Under the pieces are notes generated by a model. The model was not told the DNA's origin. It saw only the letters and a list, made by a program, of their open reading frames with translations, and searched no databases. Both the position numbers and the translations under genes were made by a program. Positions 44,155-54,300 of a stretch of DNA of 64,000 bases are shown here, piece by piece. The stretch covers positions 62,001-126,000 of the forward strand of contig CAIYBN010000131.1 in NCBI GenBank assembly GCA_903924465.1. The letters run 5' to 3'. This DNA comes from an uncultured Myxococcales bacterium. GTDB taxonomy: Bacteria; Myxococcota_A; UBA9042. Position 1 is the first letter of the stretch. Every line of letters starts with the position of its first letter.

Positions 44155-46014
44155 CTACTGCAAGTAGAACGGCGTGTTCACGATCACCACGTTCGGCCCC
44201 CCGCGCAGACGCAGCAGCGTGCGCAGGATAGCTCCCCGGTGGTTGTGCAGAATGCCGTGGTACCAACGTTTCACGATGAGGTCCGGCAGCACGACGACGA
44301 TTTCCCGATCCGGATTGGTATTGCGCCATGCCAGCACGTAATCCACCAGCGGCGTGAAGAACTGGCGGTAGTTGGACGTCAGCACCTGCAGTTTCACTTC
44401 CGGCAGCCCGGCCGCGTGCACCGGATCCGCCACGAGCTGCTGCCATTCTGCCGTCAAATCGCGCATCTTGGCCGACTGGGCGCGCACCTGGACGATGGTC
44501 ACGTCATCCGAAAGGCGCAGCGCGAACTGCACGGCGCGCAACGTCATCTTGTTCCACGCCTGCGCCGCGACCAGCACCGCAGGCCGTCGTTCGGGCTCCA
44601 CTGTCAGCGGCGCGGTCCACGCCACCTGCGCTGCGACGTCCAGGTAATGCCGGTTGACGCGGATGAAAGTGAGGACCATCAGCGGCAGGATGACGACTGT
44701 CATCCACGCGCCTTCGGTGAACTTGGAGACCACGACGACGAGCAGCGTCGCGCCGGTGGCAACAGCGCCCAAGGCATTGAGCGCCGGTGGCAGCCGCGCT
44801 TCGCGATCTTCCCGCCGCCAATGCTTGTCCATGCCGATTTGCGACACCGTGAAGGCCAGGAAAGCGCCGACGGCGAACAGCGGAATCAGGTTGTCGGTGA
44901 TCCCCTTGAATGCCACGAGCAGCAGCGCGGCGAGCAGCGCCAGCAGCAGGATTCCCTGGGTGAACACGAGGCGGCGGCCGCGAACGGCGAACGCGTCGGG
45001 CAGGTAGCGATCCTCGGCCAAGGCTCGGCATAGACGGGGAAAATCAGCGAAGCTGGTGTTGGCCGAAAGAGCGAGGACCGTGACGACCGACGCCATCGTG
45101 AGGAAGTAGACGGGACCACGGCCAACGATCGCGGCGATGAGCATCGACAAGACGCTGCGGTAACCGGCGCCCTCCGGATCCGTCGCGGCGATGCCATACG
45201 TGCGGCAGAGGAAGGCGACGCCGAGCAGCAGGATGAGCAGGACGCCGACGATGGCGGACAACGTGCGATTGGCATTGGCGATCGTAGGCTTGCGGAAGAT
45301 CGGTACGCCGTTGCTGACGGCCTCCACGCCCGTCAGCGCCGTACAGCCGCTGGCGAATGCGCGCACGATGATCCACGCGCTAATGGGCATGACGGTCAAC
45401 GGGAGCGGCGGCGGACTCTCAACTGGAACCGGATGGCCACCGCTCGCGAACGTCCGCCAGACGCCCAAGGCGAGGATGCCAAACAGTGAAATCACGAAGG
45501 TCCAGGTCGGCAGCATGAACGCCACACCGGATTCGCGCACACCGCGCAGGTTGGCGATGGTCAGGAGCGACAGAATCACCAGACAGAGCAGCAGGCGGTG
45601 CGGCACAAGGTCCGGAAAGATCGACACGAGCGCGCCGACGCCTGCGGAAATGCCCACCGCGACATTGAGGATGTAGTCCAGCGCGAGCGCCGCACCTGCG
45701 ACGAGCGCCGCGTGGGCGCCGAGGTTCTCTTTGGCGACTGTGTACGACCCGCCGCCGTCGGGATAGGCGCGAATCGTCTGGCGGTAGGACAGAAAGACCA
45801 GCACCAACACGCCCGCAATGATGCCGGTCAACGGCAGCGCATACGCAAGCCCGGCCGCACCCAACGGAATCAGCAGGGTCAGGGCCGCTTCCGGACCGTA
45901 GGCCGCCGACGAGAGCGCATCCAAGCCCAGCACTGCCACGCCCGTCGCCGGACCGATGTGCTCGGAATCCGCGCGGTCATCCGGAATCGGTTTGCCGAGC
46001 AGCCAGTTGAGCAT
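44155..46014 (-). CDS. kimA: KimA-like APC-superfamily K+ importer
   Basis: 619 residues from the ATG at 46014. It begins with the helix-1 unwound segment VLGLDALSSAAYGPEAAL and has about twelve membrane helices (~20-450). A ~150-residue cytoplasmic domain follows, with a nucleotide-binding-like fold (AAQAWNKMTLRAVQFAL onward). The length and the soluble tail match the KimA (YdaO) K+/H+ symporter group rather than ordinary amino-acid permeases. The location next to the porin and near kdp and mgtE supports an ion role. Assigning K+ as substrate is family- and context-based. Confidence 0.7.
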   Translation of the reverse strand: MLNWLLGKPIPDDRADSEHIGPATGVAVLGLDALSSAAYGPEAALTLLIPLGAAGLAYALPLTGIIAGVLVLVFLSYRQTIRAYPDGGGSYTVAKENLGAHAALVAGAALALDYILNVAVGISAGVGALVSIFPDLVPHRLLLCLVILSLLTIANLRGVRESGVAFMLPTWTFVISLFGILALGVWRTFASGGHPVPVESPPPLPLTVMPISAWIIVRAFASGCTALTGVEAVSNGVPIFRKPTIANANRTLSAIVGVLLILLLGVAFLCRTYGIAATDPEGAGYRSVLSMLIAAIVGRGPVYFLTMASVVTVLALSANTSFADFPRLCRALAEDRYLPDAFAVRGRRLVFTQGILLLALLAALLLVAFKGITDNLIPLFAVGAFLAFTVSQIGMDKHWRREDREARLPPALNALGAVATGATLLVVVVSKFTEGAWMTVVILPLMVLTFIRVNRHYLDVAAQVAWTAPLTVEPERRPAVLVAAQAWNKMTLRAVQFALRLSDDVTIVQVRAQSAKMRDLTAEWQQLVADPVHAAGLPEVKLQVLTSNYRQFFTPLVDYVLAWRNTNPDREIVVVLPDLIVKRWYHGILHNHRGAILRTLLRLRGGPNVVIVNTPFYLQ

Positions 46015-46152
46015 CGGAATCTCAGCCCCTTCCCGCGCGGTCGTCCTCGCCTCCATCGACGCCACACGGCGCTGGTGAAGCGAGAATTGCCGCGACCCAT
46101 CTTGCCGCATCTCCAGATTCCAGCAAGAGGCGCGCCGCGCAAGGATCGCTAG

Positions 46153-46287
46153 ACATGCTGACCTTTGTCCAACATCAAGTTCTTCCGGTCAGACCTGTTG
46201 CATTTCGGACTGGATCCGCGAGCGTGCACCTTTGGTGGCACGCCGCGGATGAAAACGGTTTGATCTCGAACTCCGGTCGGAGTGTAT
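46153..46287 (+). repeat. 135-bp dispersed repeat, copy 2
   Basis: Gap-free 93% match to 28303-28437. Here it lies between the start of the KimA-like gene and the end of a hypothetical gene, both on the minus strand. In this copy the divergent 9-bp block creates an imperfect hairpin (GTGCACC-TTT-GGTGGCAC) absent from copy 1. No ribosome-binding site as good as in copy 1. Confidence 0.85.
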
Positions 46288-46298
46288 GGCTGAAGCGA

Positions 46299-47564
46299 TC
46301 ACCGGTGCCAGGCTGCTTCCACCGCCACGCCCAGATCTGTCCACACCCAGTCGACCTGCAGCGCCCCATCGAACCAGCCTTGCGTGGTCGTCAGCAGACG
46401 CTGGCGATCGCGATCCGCTGTCTTGCCCTGGTCAGGCTGCGCGCCTTCCAGGACCGCTTGGGTCTGCGCGAGCACCGCGGGCGTCGTCGCCACCACGCGC
46501 CAGCCATGCACCAGCGCACTCGGCAGATCGGGCAGGGCGGGCACGTCCGCGGTCCAGATGACACTTTCCCCGCCCTGGTTCGCCCGCTGCCAAACGAGCG
46601 TCTGCGCTTTGTTGGTGCCCGTCTGCGCGAGCGCCTGGGTCAGCAGCGCCGATGGGGGCCCATAATGGCCCGCGACTTTGTGGCGAAGCTCCGCAGGCAT
46701 GCGCACGATCGCCGCCGCCTGTGCGTTCGCGGCAATCCATCCGGTCGCATCGTCAAGCGCCGCCACGTCAGCCACGCCTTTCAGCCAAATCGCGCCGTGC
46801 TGGTCGATGCCCAGATGTGCGTGGAGACGTAGACGGTCCGTGTCGCGACGCAGCCCAAGCCCCAGCCACTGAACCGTCGGGATGCCCTCCGCCAGCCAGG
46901 ACTCGCCGAGCCAGGCGTGCAGTAGGCGCGCCGCCGTCGCTTGAGGCAGGAAGAGATGCGCTGCGCCGCCGCCGGTGCGCTCGATGGCCGCGCGATAGGC
47001 CAGATCCGTACCCAAGTGCGCGTTGGCCGTGGCCGGTGCGGCGCGCTGGAGCAGCCCGCCGGTATCGTGCGACGTCGACGCAACGGCAAGACGCAGCAAA
47101 CCGGGCGTCGCGGCCAGCGCCGTCACGCGCGGGTCGCCCTGCCGGGTTGCCAGCCATTCCGACCACGCTTTGGCCTGTTGATGCGGCATCGTCAGCACGG
47201 CGTCACGCCCCCAGCCGCAGATCACGTCAGGTTGACCGTTGACCACGCCCTGTTTGCTGATGGCTTGAACCCACGGCGCGGCATCCGCCAGCGTCGCAGT
47301 CACCTCATTGGGCAAAAGGCCCGGTGCCCGCGTCGCCAACGCATCCCAGGCAGCTGCCAGTTCGTTCGGAGCGTCGATGAGCACAACCCAGTCGCAGGCC
47401 TGCCCCGTCGCTGTCACCGCCACCGGAAGCTGCTCGCCGTGGTACAACTGCCAGCCGCTCCACAGCATCAACGACGCCGAGAGCACGAACGCAACGACGA
47501 AAATCGCCGCTGCAACCGTCGGTTTGCCGCGTCCTGGAGCGGGATTCTGCTGGTCTGACGACAT
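46299..47564 (-). CDS. Membrane-anchored protein of unknown function
   Basis: 421 residues from the ATG at 47564. A short polar N-terminus is followed by one membrane helix (~20-38) and a large extracytoplasmic alpha/beta part starting with CDWVVLIDAPNELAAAW. Alternating hydrophobic strands suggest two similar halves, as in DUF3352-like proteins, but the match is weak. No catalytic motif is visible. Divergent from trmB. I do not recognise a function. Confidence 0.5.
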   Translation of the reverse strand: MSSDQQNPAPGRGKPTVAAAIFVVAFVLSASLMLWSGWQLYHGEQLPVAVTATGQACDWVVLIDAPNELAAAWDALATRAPGLLPNEVTATLADAAPWVQAISKQGVVNGQPDVICGWGRDAVLTMPHQQAKAWSEWLATRQGDPRVTALAATPGLLRLAVASTSHDTGGLLQRAAPATANAHLGTDLAYRAAIERTGGGAAHLFLPQATAARLLHAWLGESWLAEGIPTVQWLGLGLRRDTDRLRLHAHLGIDQHGAIWLKGVADVAALDDATGWIAANAQAAAIVRMPAELRHKVAGHYGPPSALLTQALAQTGTNKAQTLVWQRANQGGESVIWTADVPALPDLPSALVHGWRVVATTPAVLAQTQAVLEGAQPDQGKTADRDRQRLLTTTQGWFDGALQVDWVWTDLGVAVEAAWHR

Positions 47565-47624
47565 CTTGCTTCTCGGCTGTGCGGGTTGGCGCTTTTGACG
47601 CACTGCGCTATGCTCCGCGCCGCG

Positions 47625-48380
47625 ATGGCGTTGCGCAAGTTCCACGTCAGTGACACACCTCCCGCGCTGGTTGATGGCGACGTGGCGGTATCGCGCCGCA
47701 AAGCCAAAGCAATCATTGGCGGATCCATCGAAATGCGCCGTCTACACGGCACGCCGACTGAAGTGGGCGGCAGTTTCATTCTCGATCCGATTTTCCGCGA
47801 ATCCGACCTGCAAAAGCTGCGCACGCTCGTGAATCCGGCCGATCCGCGGCCGCTGGTCATCGAGATCGGCTTCCAGATGGGCGAATTCGCCGCGGCGTTT
47901 TGCCAGGCCAATCCCGACGTGCGCTATGTCGGCTTTGAAGTCCGCAAGAAGTACTGCCAGGAAGCGGATGCGTTGGCAGTGAAGAATGGCATTGAAAATG
48001 CGACGTTCTGCCTCGTCGATGCCCGCGAAATGCTGCGCGATGTGCTCACGCCTGGCACGTTGGATCAGCTGCTCGTGTTCTTTCCGGACCCGTGGTGGAA
48101 GCCGCGACACATCAAAAAGCGCTTGCTGACTGCGGATTTTGTCGCGGACGCGGCGCATTGGCTGCGGCCGGGTGGTCGCCTGCTGTTGAAGACTGACGTT
48201 CCGGGCTACGCTGATTGGGCGCAGGGCGTCATGGCGGCCGATCCTCATTTTGAGGTCGAGCGGCTCACGAACCCGGCCGCTGAGTTGCCGCCGACGCTGC
48301 GTGAGCGTCGCTGTCGTTTTCACGGGTATCCGACCTTCGCTGTGGCGGCGACGCGTCGAGGCCCTGTGCGGGCTGTCTGA
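47625..48380 (+). CDS. trmB: tRNA (guanine-N7)-methyltransferase
   Basis: 251 residues from the ATG at 47625; in-frame ATGs at 47610 and 47586 are alternatives. SAM-binding motif I is VIEIGFQMGEF (~86-96) and the catalytic signature FFPDPWWKPRHIKKRL (~155-170) is diagnostic of TrmB, which methylates G46 of tRNA. The GFQMG in place of the common GxGxG is a mild variation. Confidence 0.93.
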   Translation: MALRKFHVSDTPPALVDGDVAVSRRKAKAIIGGSIEMRRLHGTPTEVGGSFILDPIFRESDLQKLRTLVNPADPRPLVIEIGFQMGEFAAAFCQANPDVRYVGFEVRKKYCQEADALAVKNGIENATFCLVDAREMLRDVLTPGTLDQLLVFFPDPWWKPRHIKKRLLTADFVADAAHWLRPGGRLLLKTDVPGYADWAQGVMAADPHFEVERLTNPAAELPPTLRERRCRFHGYPTFAVAATRRGPVRAV

Positions 48381-48398
48381 ATTGAGGATAGGAGTCCC

Positions 48399-50498
48399 AT
48401 GAGCTACGCGTATCGCCTTCCCGTCGTCCTCGTGCTGCTGATTGTCGGCCTCGGACTGTTTGCCCGCACCGTGTACGGTCGATTCCTGGTGCTCAAAGCA
48501 GGCAAGCCGGAAACGCGCTGGGATCTGGTGGAAAACCGTGTCCGGGCGCTGCTGGAAGTCGGTCTTGGCCAGGTCAAGATGTTCAAGGAACCAGCGTCGG
48601 GTTTGCTGCACGCGCTGACTTTTTGGGGCTTTGTCGTTCTTGGCGCGCGCACCACGCAGCTCTTCGTGCAGGGTTTCATCCCGGACTGGCCATTGCCGTT
48701 CATCGAATCGGTCTACGCGCCGATCAAGGACGTCACGGCGCTTGTCGTACTCGTCAGCATCCTCGGCTTCTTCTACCGCCGCCTCGTCGTCAAACCCAAG
48801 CGGATCGCCTATTCCGGCGAAGCGCTGCTGATTCTCGGGTTCATCGCTGGCTTGATGGTCACGGAATTCTTGTTTGAAGGTCTGCACTTTGGCGGTCTGA
48901 TGGCGAGCGGCAACCCGGACGCGATCGCGCAGGCGACCGAGCACGTGGCGCACGCGCCGATCGGCAGTACCCTTGCCGCGTGGTTCGCGACGTCCGGGCT
49001 CAATCCGGTGCTGATGCAGGGCTTGGGGGAAGTCAACTTCTGGCTGCACCTCGTGATCGTGCTCACGTTCATGAATTTGCTGCCGCTTTCCAAGCACTTC
49101 CACGTCATCACGTCGTTGCCCAACGTGTTCCTGTCCAAGCTGGAGCCCAAGGGTGCGCTGTCGTTCGTTCCGGACATCGAAAAGAGCTTGGAGGAGGAAA
49201 AGCCGCTGGGCCTGTCCAGGACCGAGGATTTGAGCTGGAAGCAGATTCTGGACCTGTACACGTGCACGGAATGCGGTCGCTGCGAAGTGAATTGTCCGGC
49301 GTGGACGACGGGCAAGCCGCTGAACCCAAAGATGATTATTCTGGACATCCGCGACCACGTCTATGCTGATCAGGCGCGGATCATCGCGGCTGGCAAGGCT
49401 GTGCCGACGGCGCAATTGGCGATTTCCGGTGATGTTTCGGCAGAGGAAGCGGCGGCCGCCATGCCGGCGCTCATCGCCCAGGTCAACACGGACGCCATTT
49501 GGTCGTGCACGACCTGCCGATCGTGCAGCGAGCAGTGCCCGGTGATGATCGAGCACGTGGACAAGATCATCGACATCCGCCGCCACTTGGTCATGACGCG
49601 CAATGAGTTCCCGAAGGAAGTCGGTGCCACGTTGAAGAACCTGGAATCGAAGTCGAATCCGTGGGGCATGGCTTCCGGCAAACGCTTTGACTGGGCCAAG
49701 GATCAGGGCATTCCGACGTTGGCGGATACGGAAAACCCGGAATACCTGTTCTACGTCGGCTGCGCGGGCAGCTTTGATGATCGCGCCAAGGAAATCACGC
49801 TGGCCACGGCGAAGATCCTGAAGGCCGCGGGCGTGCGCTTTGCCGTCATGGGCAAGAAAGAAAAATGCTGCGGCGATCCGGCGCGGCGCATGGGCAACGA
49901 ATACCTGTTCCAGACGATGGCGCAGGAGAACATCGACACGTGGAAAGAGGCCAACGTCACCAAGATCGTGACGAATTGCCCGCACTGCTACAACACAATC
50001 AAGAATGAATACAAGCAGCTGAGCGGGGACTTCGAAATCGTGCACCACAGCGAACTGATTCCGCAGCTCGTCGCCGACGGCCGCGTGAAGCTGTCAGCGG
50101 GCGAGGCGCAGCGCGTCGTGTTCCACGATTCCTGTTACATGGGCCGGCACAACGACGTCTACGAAGAGCCGCGCGAGGCGCTGAAGGCGATCAAGGGCAT
50201 TGAACTGCTCGAGATCGAGCGGAGCGAAAAGCTCGGCATGTGCTGTGGCGCGGGTGGCGCGCGCATGTTCATGGAAGAGAAGATCGGCAGTCGCATCAAT
50301 AACGTGCGCGTCGAACAGTTGCTGGAAGCGAATCCGCAGATCATCGCGTCGAGCTGCCCGTTCTGCATGACGATGCTGTCCGACGGCGTGGGCGCAGCCG
50401 ACAAGAAGGATTCGGTCAAGACCAAGGATATCGCAGAGTTGATCGCGGACCGCTTGATCCTGCCGGTCGAAGTGGCTCCGGAAGAAACTGCGCAATAG
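48399..50498 (+). CDS. Membrane Fe-S oxidoreductase (FadF/HdrD-like, NarI-type anchor plus CCG domains)
   Basis: 699 residues. Five or six membrane helices in the first ~240 residues resemble a NarI-type cytochrome b anchor. Two ferredoxin-type clusters follow (CTECGRCEVNC ~289 and CTTCRSCSEQC ~369). Then come two CCG domains (KCCGDPARR ~490 with NCPHC ~527, and MCCGAGGAR ~610 with SCPFC ~650) that bind non-cubane 4Fe-4S clusters in heterodisulfide-reductase-type proteins. This layout is found in electron-transfer-flavoprotein:quinone oxidoreductases coupled to acyl-CoA dehydrogenases. No etfAB genes are in the window. It starts 18 bp after trmB. Confidence 0.88.
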   Translation: MSYAYRLPVVLVLLIVGLGLFARTVYGRFLVLKAGKPETRWDLVENRVRALLEVGLGQVKMFKEPASGLLHALTFWGFVVLGARTTQLFVQGFIPDWPLPFIESVYAPIKDVTALVVLVSILGFFYRRLVVKPKRIAYSGEALLILGFIAGLMVTEFLFEGLHFGGLMASGNPDAIAQATEHVAHAPIGSTLAAWFATSGLNPVLMQGLGEVNFWLHLVIVLTFMNLLPLSKHFHVITSLPNVFLSKLEPKGALSFVPDIEKSLEEEKPLGLSRTEDLSWKQILDLYTCTECGRCEVNCPAWTTGKPLNPKMIILDIRDHVYADQARIIAAGKAVPTAQLAISGDVSAEEAAAAMPALIAQVNTDAIWSCTTCRSCSEQCPVMIEHVDKIIDIRRHLVMTRNEFPKEVGATLKNLESKSNPWGMASGKRFDWAKDQGIPTLADTENPEYLFYVGCAGSFDDRAKEITLATAKILKAAGVRFAVMGKKEKCCGDPARRMGNEYLFQTMAQENIDTWKEANVTKIVTNCPHCYNTIKNEYKQLSGDFEIVHHSELIPQLVADGRVKLSAGEAQRVVFHDSCYMGRHNDVYEEPREALKAIKGIELLEIERSEKLGMCCGAGGARMFMEEKIGSRINNVRVEQLLEANPQIIASSCPFCMTMLSDGVGAADKKDSVKTKDIAELIADRLILPVEVAPEETAQ

Positions 50499-50522
50499 TC
50501 ACGGACGACGGCGGTTGGACCG

Positions 50523-51095
50523 CTATTCCAGTTCGTTGAGCAGCACCGGTTCTTTCAGTTCCGACGACAAATAGATGTCCGAGTAGATGCCGTTGACGTC
50601 AAAGTCGGCGCGGGCGCGGGCGTACCACCAGTCCTGATTGGGATTCTGGATGTACTGGACCGGCGGAATCACGGGCGCGGCCGGGTCGCGGGCGAGGACC
50701 TGGAATTCGAAATTGACCTGCTCGGTGGCGCGATAGCCAGCGCCGAGCGCACACCAGCCAGGATGCGCTGTCACATCAGCAGGTTGCGTGCAGTCGATGC
50801 CCCACGCCGTGTCCATCAAGACCCAGTCCGCGATGTGCGGCCAGAACTCGGTATTGCTTGTGCTGGTCGACACATAGCGGTGATAGGTCTGGTAGTAGGT
50901 TTCCTGTTTGATGCGAATATCGCCGAGCATCGCGATGGCTTCCTGCACCCGCGCGCGCCGGGTGAACCGCTTGTAGGAACCGATCGCGACGGTCGCCAGC
51001 ACGCCGATGATCACGACAACGACCATCAACTCGATGAGCGTGAAGCCCGCGACATGGACGTTCCGTGTCTTGTGAAAAATGCGCCGTGTTCGCAT
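50523..51095 (-). CDS. Type IV pilin-like protein
   Basis: 190 residues. The prepilin peptidase site and N-terminal helix are clear: G-FTLIELMVVVVIIGVLA at ~17-35, with Glu5 of the mature protein. The leader is 17 residues and basic. The C-terminal part has a Cys pair (~101 and ~114) as in major or minor pilins with a disulfide loop. No other pilus genes are adjacent, so it is an isolated pilin or pseudopilin gene. A GCGGT-TGG-ACCGC hairpin spans its stop codon and may end transcription in both directions. Confidence 0.88.
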   Translation of the reverse strand: MRTRRIFHKTRNVHVAGFTLIELMVVVVIIGVLATVAIGSYKRFTRRARVQEAIAMLGDIRIKQETYYQTYHRYVSTSTSNTEFWPHIADWVLMDTAWGIDCTQPADVTAHPGWCALGAGYRATEQVNFEFQVLARDPAAPVIPPVQYIQNPNQDWWYARARADFDVNGIYSDIYLSSELKEPVLLNELE

Positions 51096-51320
51096 GGCAA
51101 TCTCTCCCGCGCGACCCGCAAGCCGCCGCTAGGATCAGGATGGAACCGCTCGGGTTGCACGTCAATGGCAGAGTTGCGTTCACCGATCGCGACACTCCCA
51201 TGACGCAGCGCGTCTTGCCGGAGGGGTAGAGCGGGCGTATACCGGCGCAGCAGAACGGGGACGCTGACTGTTCCCGTGAGTATTGCCAGCAAATACGCTA
51301 CTTTTCCATATTGGTGCGTC

Positions 51321-54300
51321 ATGACTGCAACCTTTCCTCCAGCGTCTTCCTCCAGCCAATCGCGCTCTTCCAGTGCCGATCGCGCCGCGCGCGTCGACTC
51401 GGGCACGTTCGCCGCGGTCCCGCAGTCGCGGGCATCTGACCGGGACGGCCGCCGTCGTCGGCTGGTACGTGCGGTGCGGGACGCGGGCATTTTTGCCAAT
51501 GAAGCCGAGCACAATCAAGCGCTGTTCGTTGCCGACGCCATTGTCCGCCGCGCCGATGGCGACTTCATCCAACGGCACCCGACCGATTCTTTTCCTGGTC
51601 ATGTGAAGAACAGTCTCGAAGCGATTGCGTCGCGCCAGTATGAAGAAATCAAAGTGCGGTGCGCGCGACCCAACAAGGCGACGCATGACTATGATTTTTC
51701 GACATTTGTGCTGGAAACCTGCATGACGGATCAGCCGTTCATCATCGATACCATCAAGCTGGCCCTGCGGCGGATGGACGTGCACACGCTCGGTTCGCTG
51801 AACATGATCTTGCCGATCGAACGCGACGAGAAAGGTCAATTGCTGGACATCAGCCAGGATGATCCGCGGTCGCGACCGGAGTCGGTGAGTGCGCAGTTGC
51901 TGAGTGTTGCGAGCGTCGACGGCCGCGCGGACGAGATTTGCGCTCAGGTTCTGTGGCATTTGCAGCAAGCGCAGCGGGTCGTCGCGGATTTCCGGCCCAT
52001 GCGCCGGTTGGTGCGTGACATCGTGACCGGCCTGCGCAACTGCGCGGAAGATGCCGGAACGCAAGATTCCGATTTCGCCGAAGCGGTTGCCTTCGCCGAT
52101 TGGCTGCTGGACGAGAACTTCGTATTCATGGGCGCCTGGGGCTTTGACCTGCAAGGGCGTCCGACCGGGCGCTTGGGTTTGGGCCGCTACGACACGGCGC
52201 ACAAGATCGGCGTCGAGAGTGACCCGCACGAGGCGTTCTCCGACAACGCGCCGCTTGTCAGCATTCACCAGTCGCGCAAGCCGTCGCCGATTCACCGCGA
52301 GGCGCCGCTGGTGGAAGTCCGCCTGCGACTCGTGAACGACGATGGCACGGCCGCGGGCGGCGTCGTGCTTCAGGGCCTGTTCACCTACCGCGCCGTGACG
52401 GGGCGAACGTCCAGCGTGCCGTTCCTGCGCCGGCGCTTGGCGCGCATGGTCGCGACGGAAGATTTGGTGCCAGCATCGCACCGTATGAAATTGTTCCTGA
52501 ATTTCTTCGATCGTCTGCCGCTGACCTTCGCCTTCGCGGCGGCGGATTCGGAGATTGTCTCGCTGTGCAACGACGCCATCGATGTCGATTTTGGCGGCAC
52601 GCCGCGCGTGGTTTACCGCGTCGATGCGCTGGGCACCGGTGCGCAGGTCTTCGTGCTGCTATCTCAGGAACGCTACGGCGAAGAGGTCCGCGCGCGCATC
52701 CAGGAACACCTGAAAGAGATGTTCCAGGCGCAGGAAATCCAGTTCCGACTGCTCGTCGGCAAAACCGACACGGCGATTCTCGACTACCTCGTTTTTGCCG
52801 ATACGCCGCTGGCGCTGCCGGACGTGGATGCCCTGACCGATCACGTGTCGGCCGTCGTCAGTCCGTGGCTGGAGACGATGCGCGAGATGCTGCGTGCTTC
52901 GGATGTGGCTGAATCGGAAGTCGATCGCCTGTGCGTGCTGTACGGCGAATCGCTGCCAACGACTTACCACCACCACGTTCAACCGCGCGATTTGGTGGAC
53001 GATCTCGCGTCGCTTGAAGCGCTCCGCGGTGGCCAGAAGCTGCAAGTTCGCCTGCGCTGCGATGCGACGGACGAACTGCACCAGCGCGTTCGCTTGCTCG
53101 TGGTTTCGGCGGACGACATTGCGCTGACCGACCTGCTGCCGGTGGTCGACAACTTTGGCCTGCGCGTGCTGGGCGAATCGAGTTTCACCGTGCGCGATGC
53201 CGACGGCGGCGTCAGCTACTTCCAGACCTACGGCATCGCTGCGACGACCGAGAACGGCCCGCACCTGCTGAGCCACAGCCGCGCGTTCCTGGAAGCGATG
53301 GATGCGGTGATGGATGGCCGGCTGTCGTCGACGACGCTGAACAAGCTGCTGTTGCCGGCGCGCCTAAGCTGGCGGCAGTTGCAGATTGTCCATTCCTACC
53401 TGGGCTTTGCCCGCCAGTTGGGCACCGCGTTCCCGAACACGCTCGTGCAGCAGGTGCTGTTGAACCAGCCGGAGTCCGCGCGGACCCTGATCAGTCTGTT
53501 CGACGCGCGGTTCTCGCCGTACTTTGACGGCGCGCCGCAAGTGGTCGGCGCCAAGGACAAGAAGCGCGCCGCGCGGGTGGCGGAAGTGGAAGCGCGGTTC
53601 GTCGAACAGCTGCGCGACATCCAGGACGCGGTGGAGGACAAGGTCCTGCGGATGTTCGTGAATTTCATCCAGGCGACGCTGCGCACCAACTACTTTCAAC
53701 GGCCCGATGAAGCGCGCGGGTTGAGCTTCAAATTCCGCTGCTCGGAAGTCGAGATCATGCCGGAACCGCGGCCGATGTTCGAGATCTTCGTCTACGATCC
53801 GCGGGTCGAGGGCATTCACCTGCGCGGTGGGCCGATCGCCCGTGGCGGCATCCGCTGGTCGGATCGCATCGACGATTTCCGCACGGAAATCCTCGGCTTG
53901 ATGCAGACGCAGATGGTCAAGAACACGCTCATCGTGCCGGTGGGTTCGAAGGGTGGCTTTGTGCTGAAGCGGCCGGAGCGCGATGAGTCGGCACGGCGCA
54001 AGCAGGCGGATGAACTGTACAAAGTGTTCATCAGCGGCCTGCTGGATGTGACGGACAACTTGATCGCCGGCAAGGCGGTGCCGCCGGAAGACGTGGTGGT
54101 GTACGACGGCCCGGATCCGTATCTGGTGGTGGCCGCGGACAAGGGCACCGCGCACCTGTCGGACACCGCGAACGGCTTGGCGCTCGGCCGTGGGTTCTGG
54201 CTGGGCGACGCTTTTGCTTCGGGCGGCAGCGTCGGCTACGACCACAAAAAATACGGCATCACGGCGAAAGGCGGCTGGGTGTGCGTGCAGCGGCACTTCC

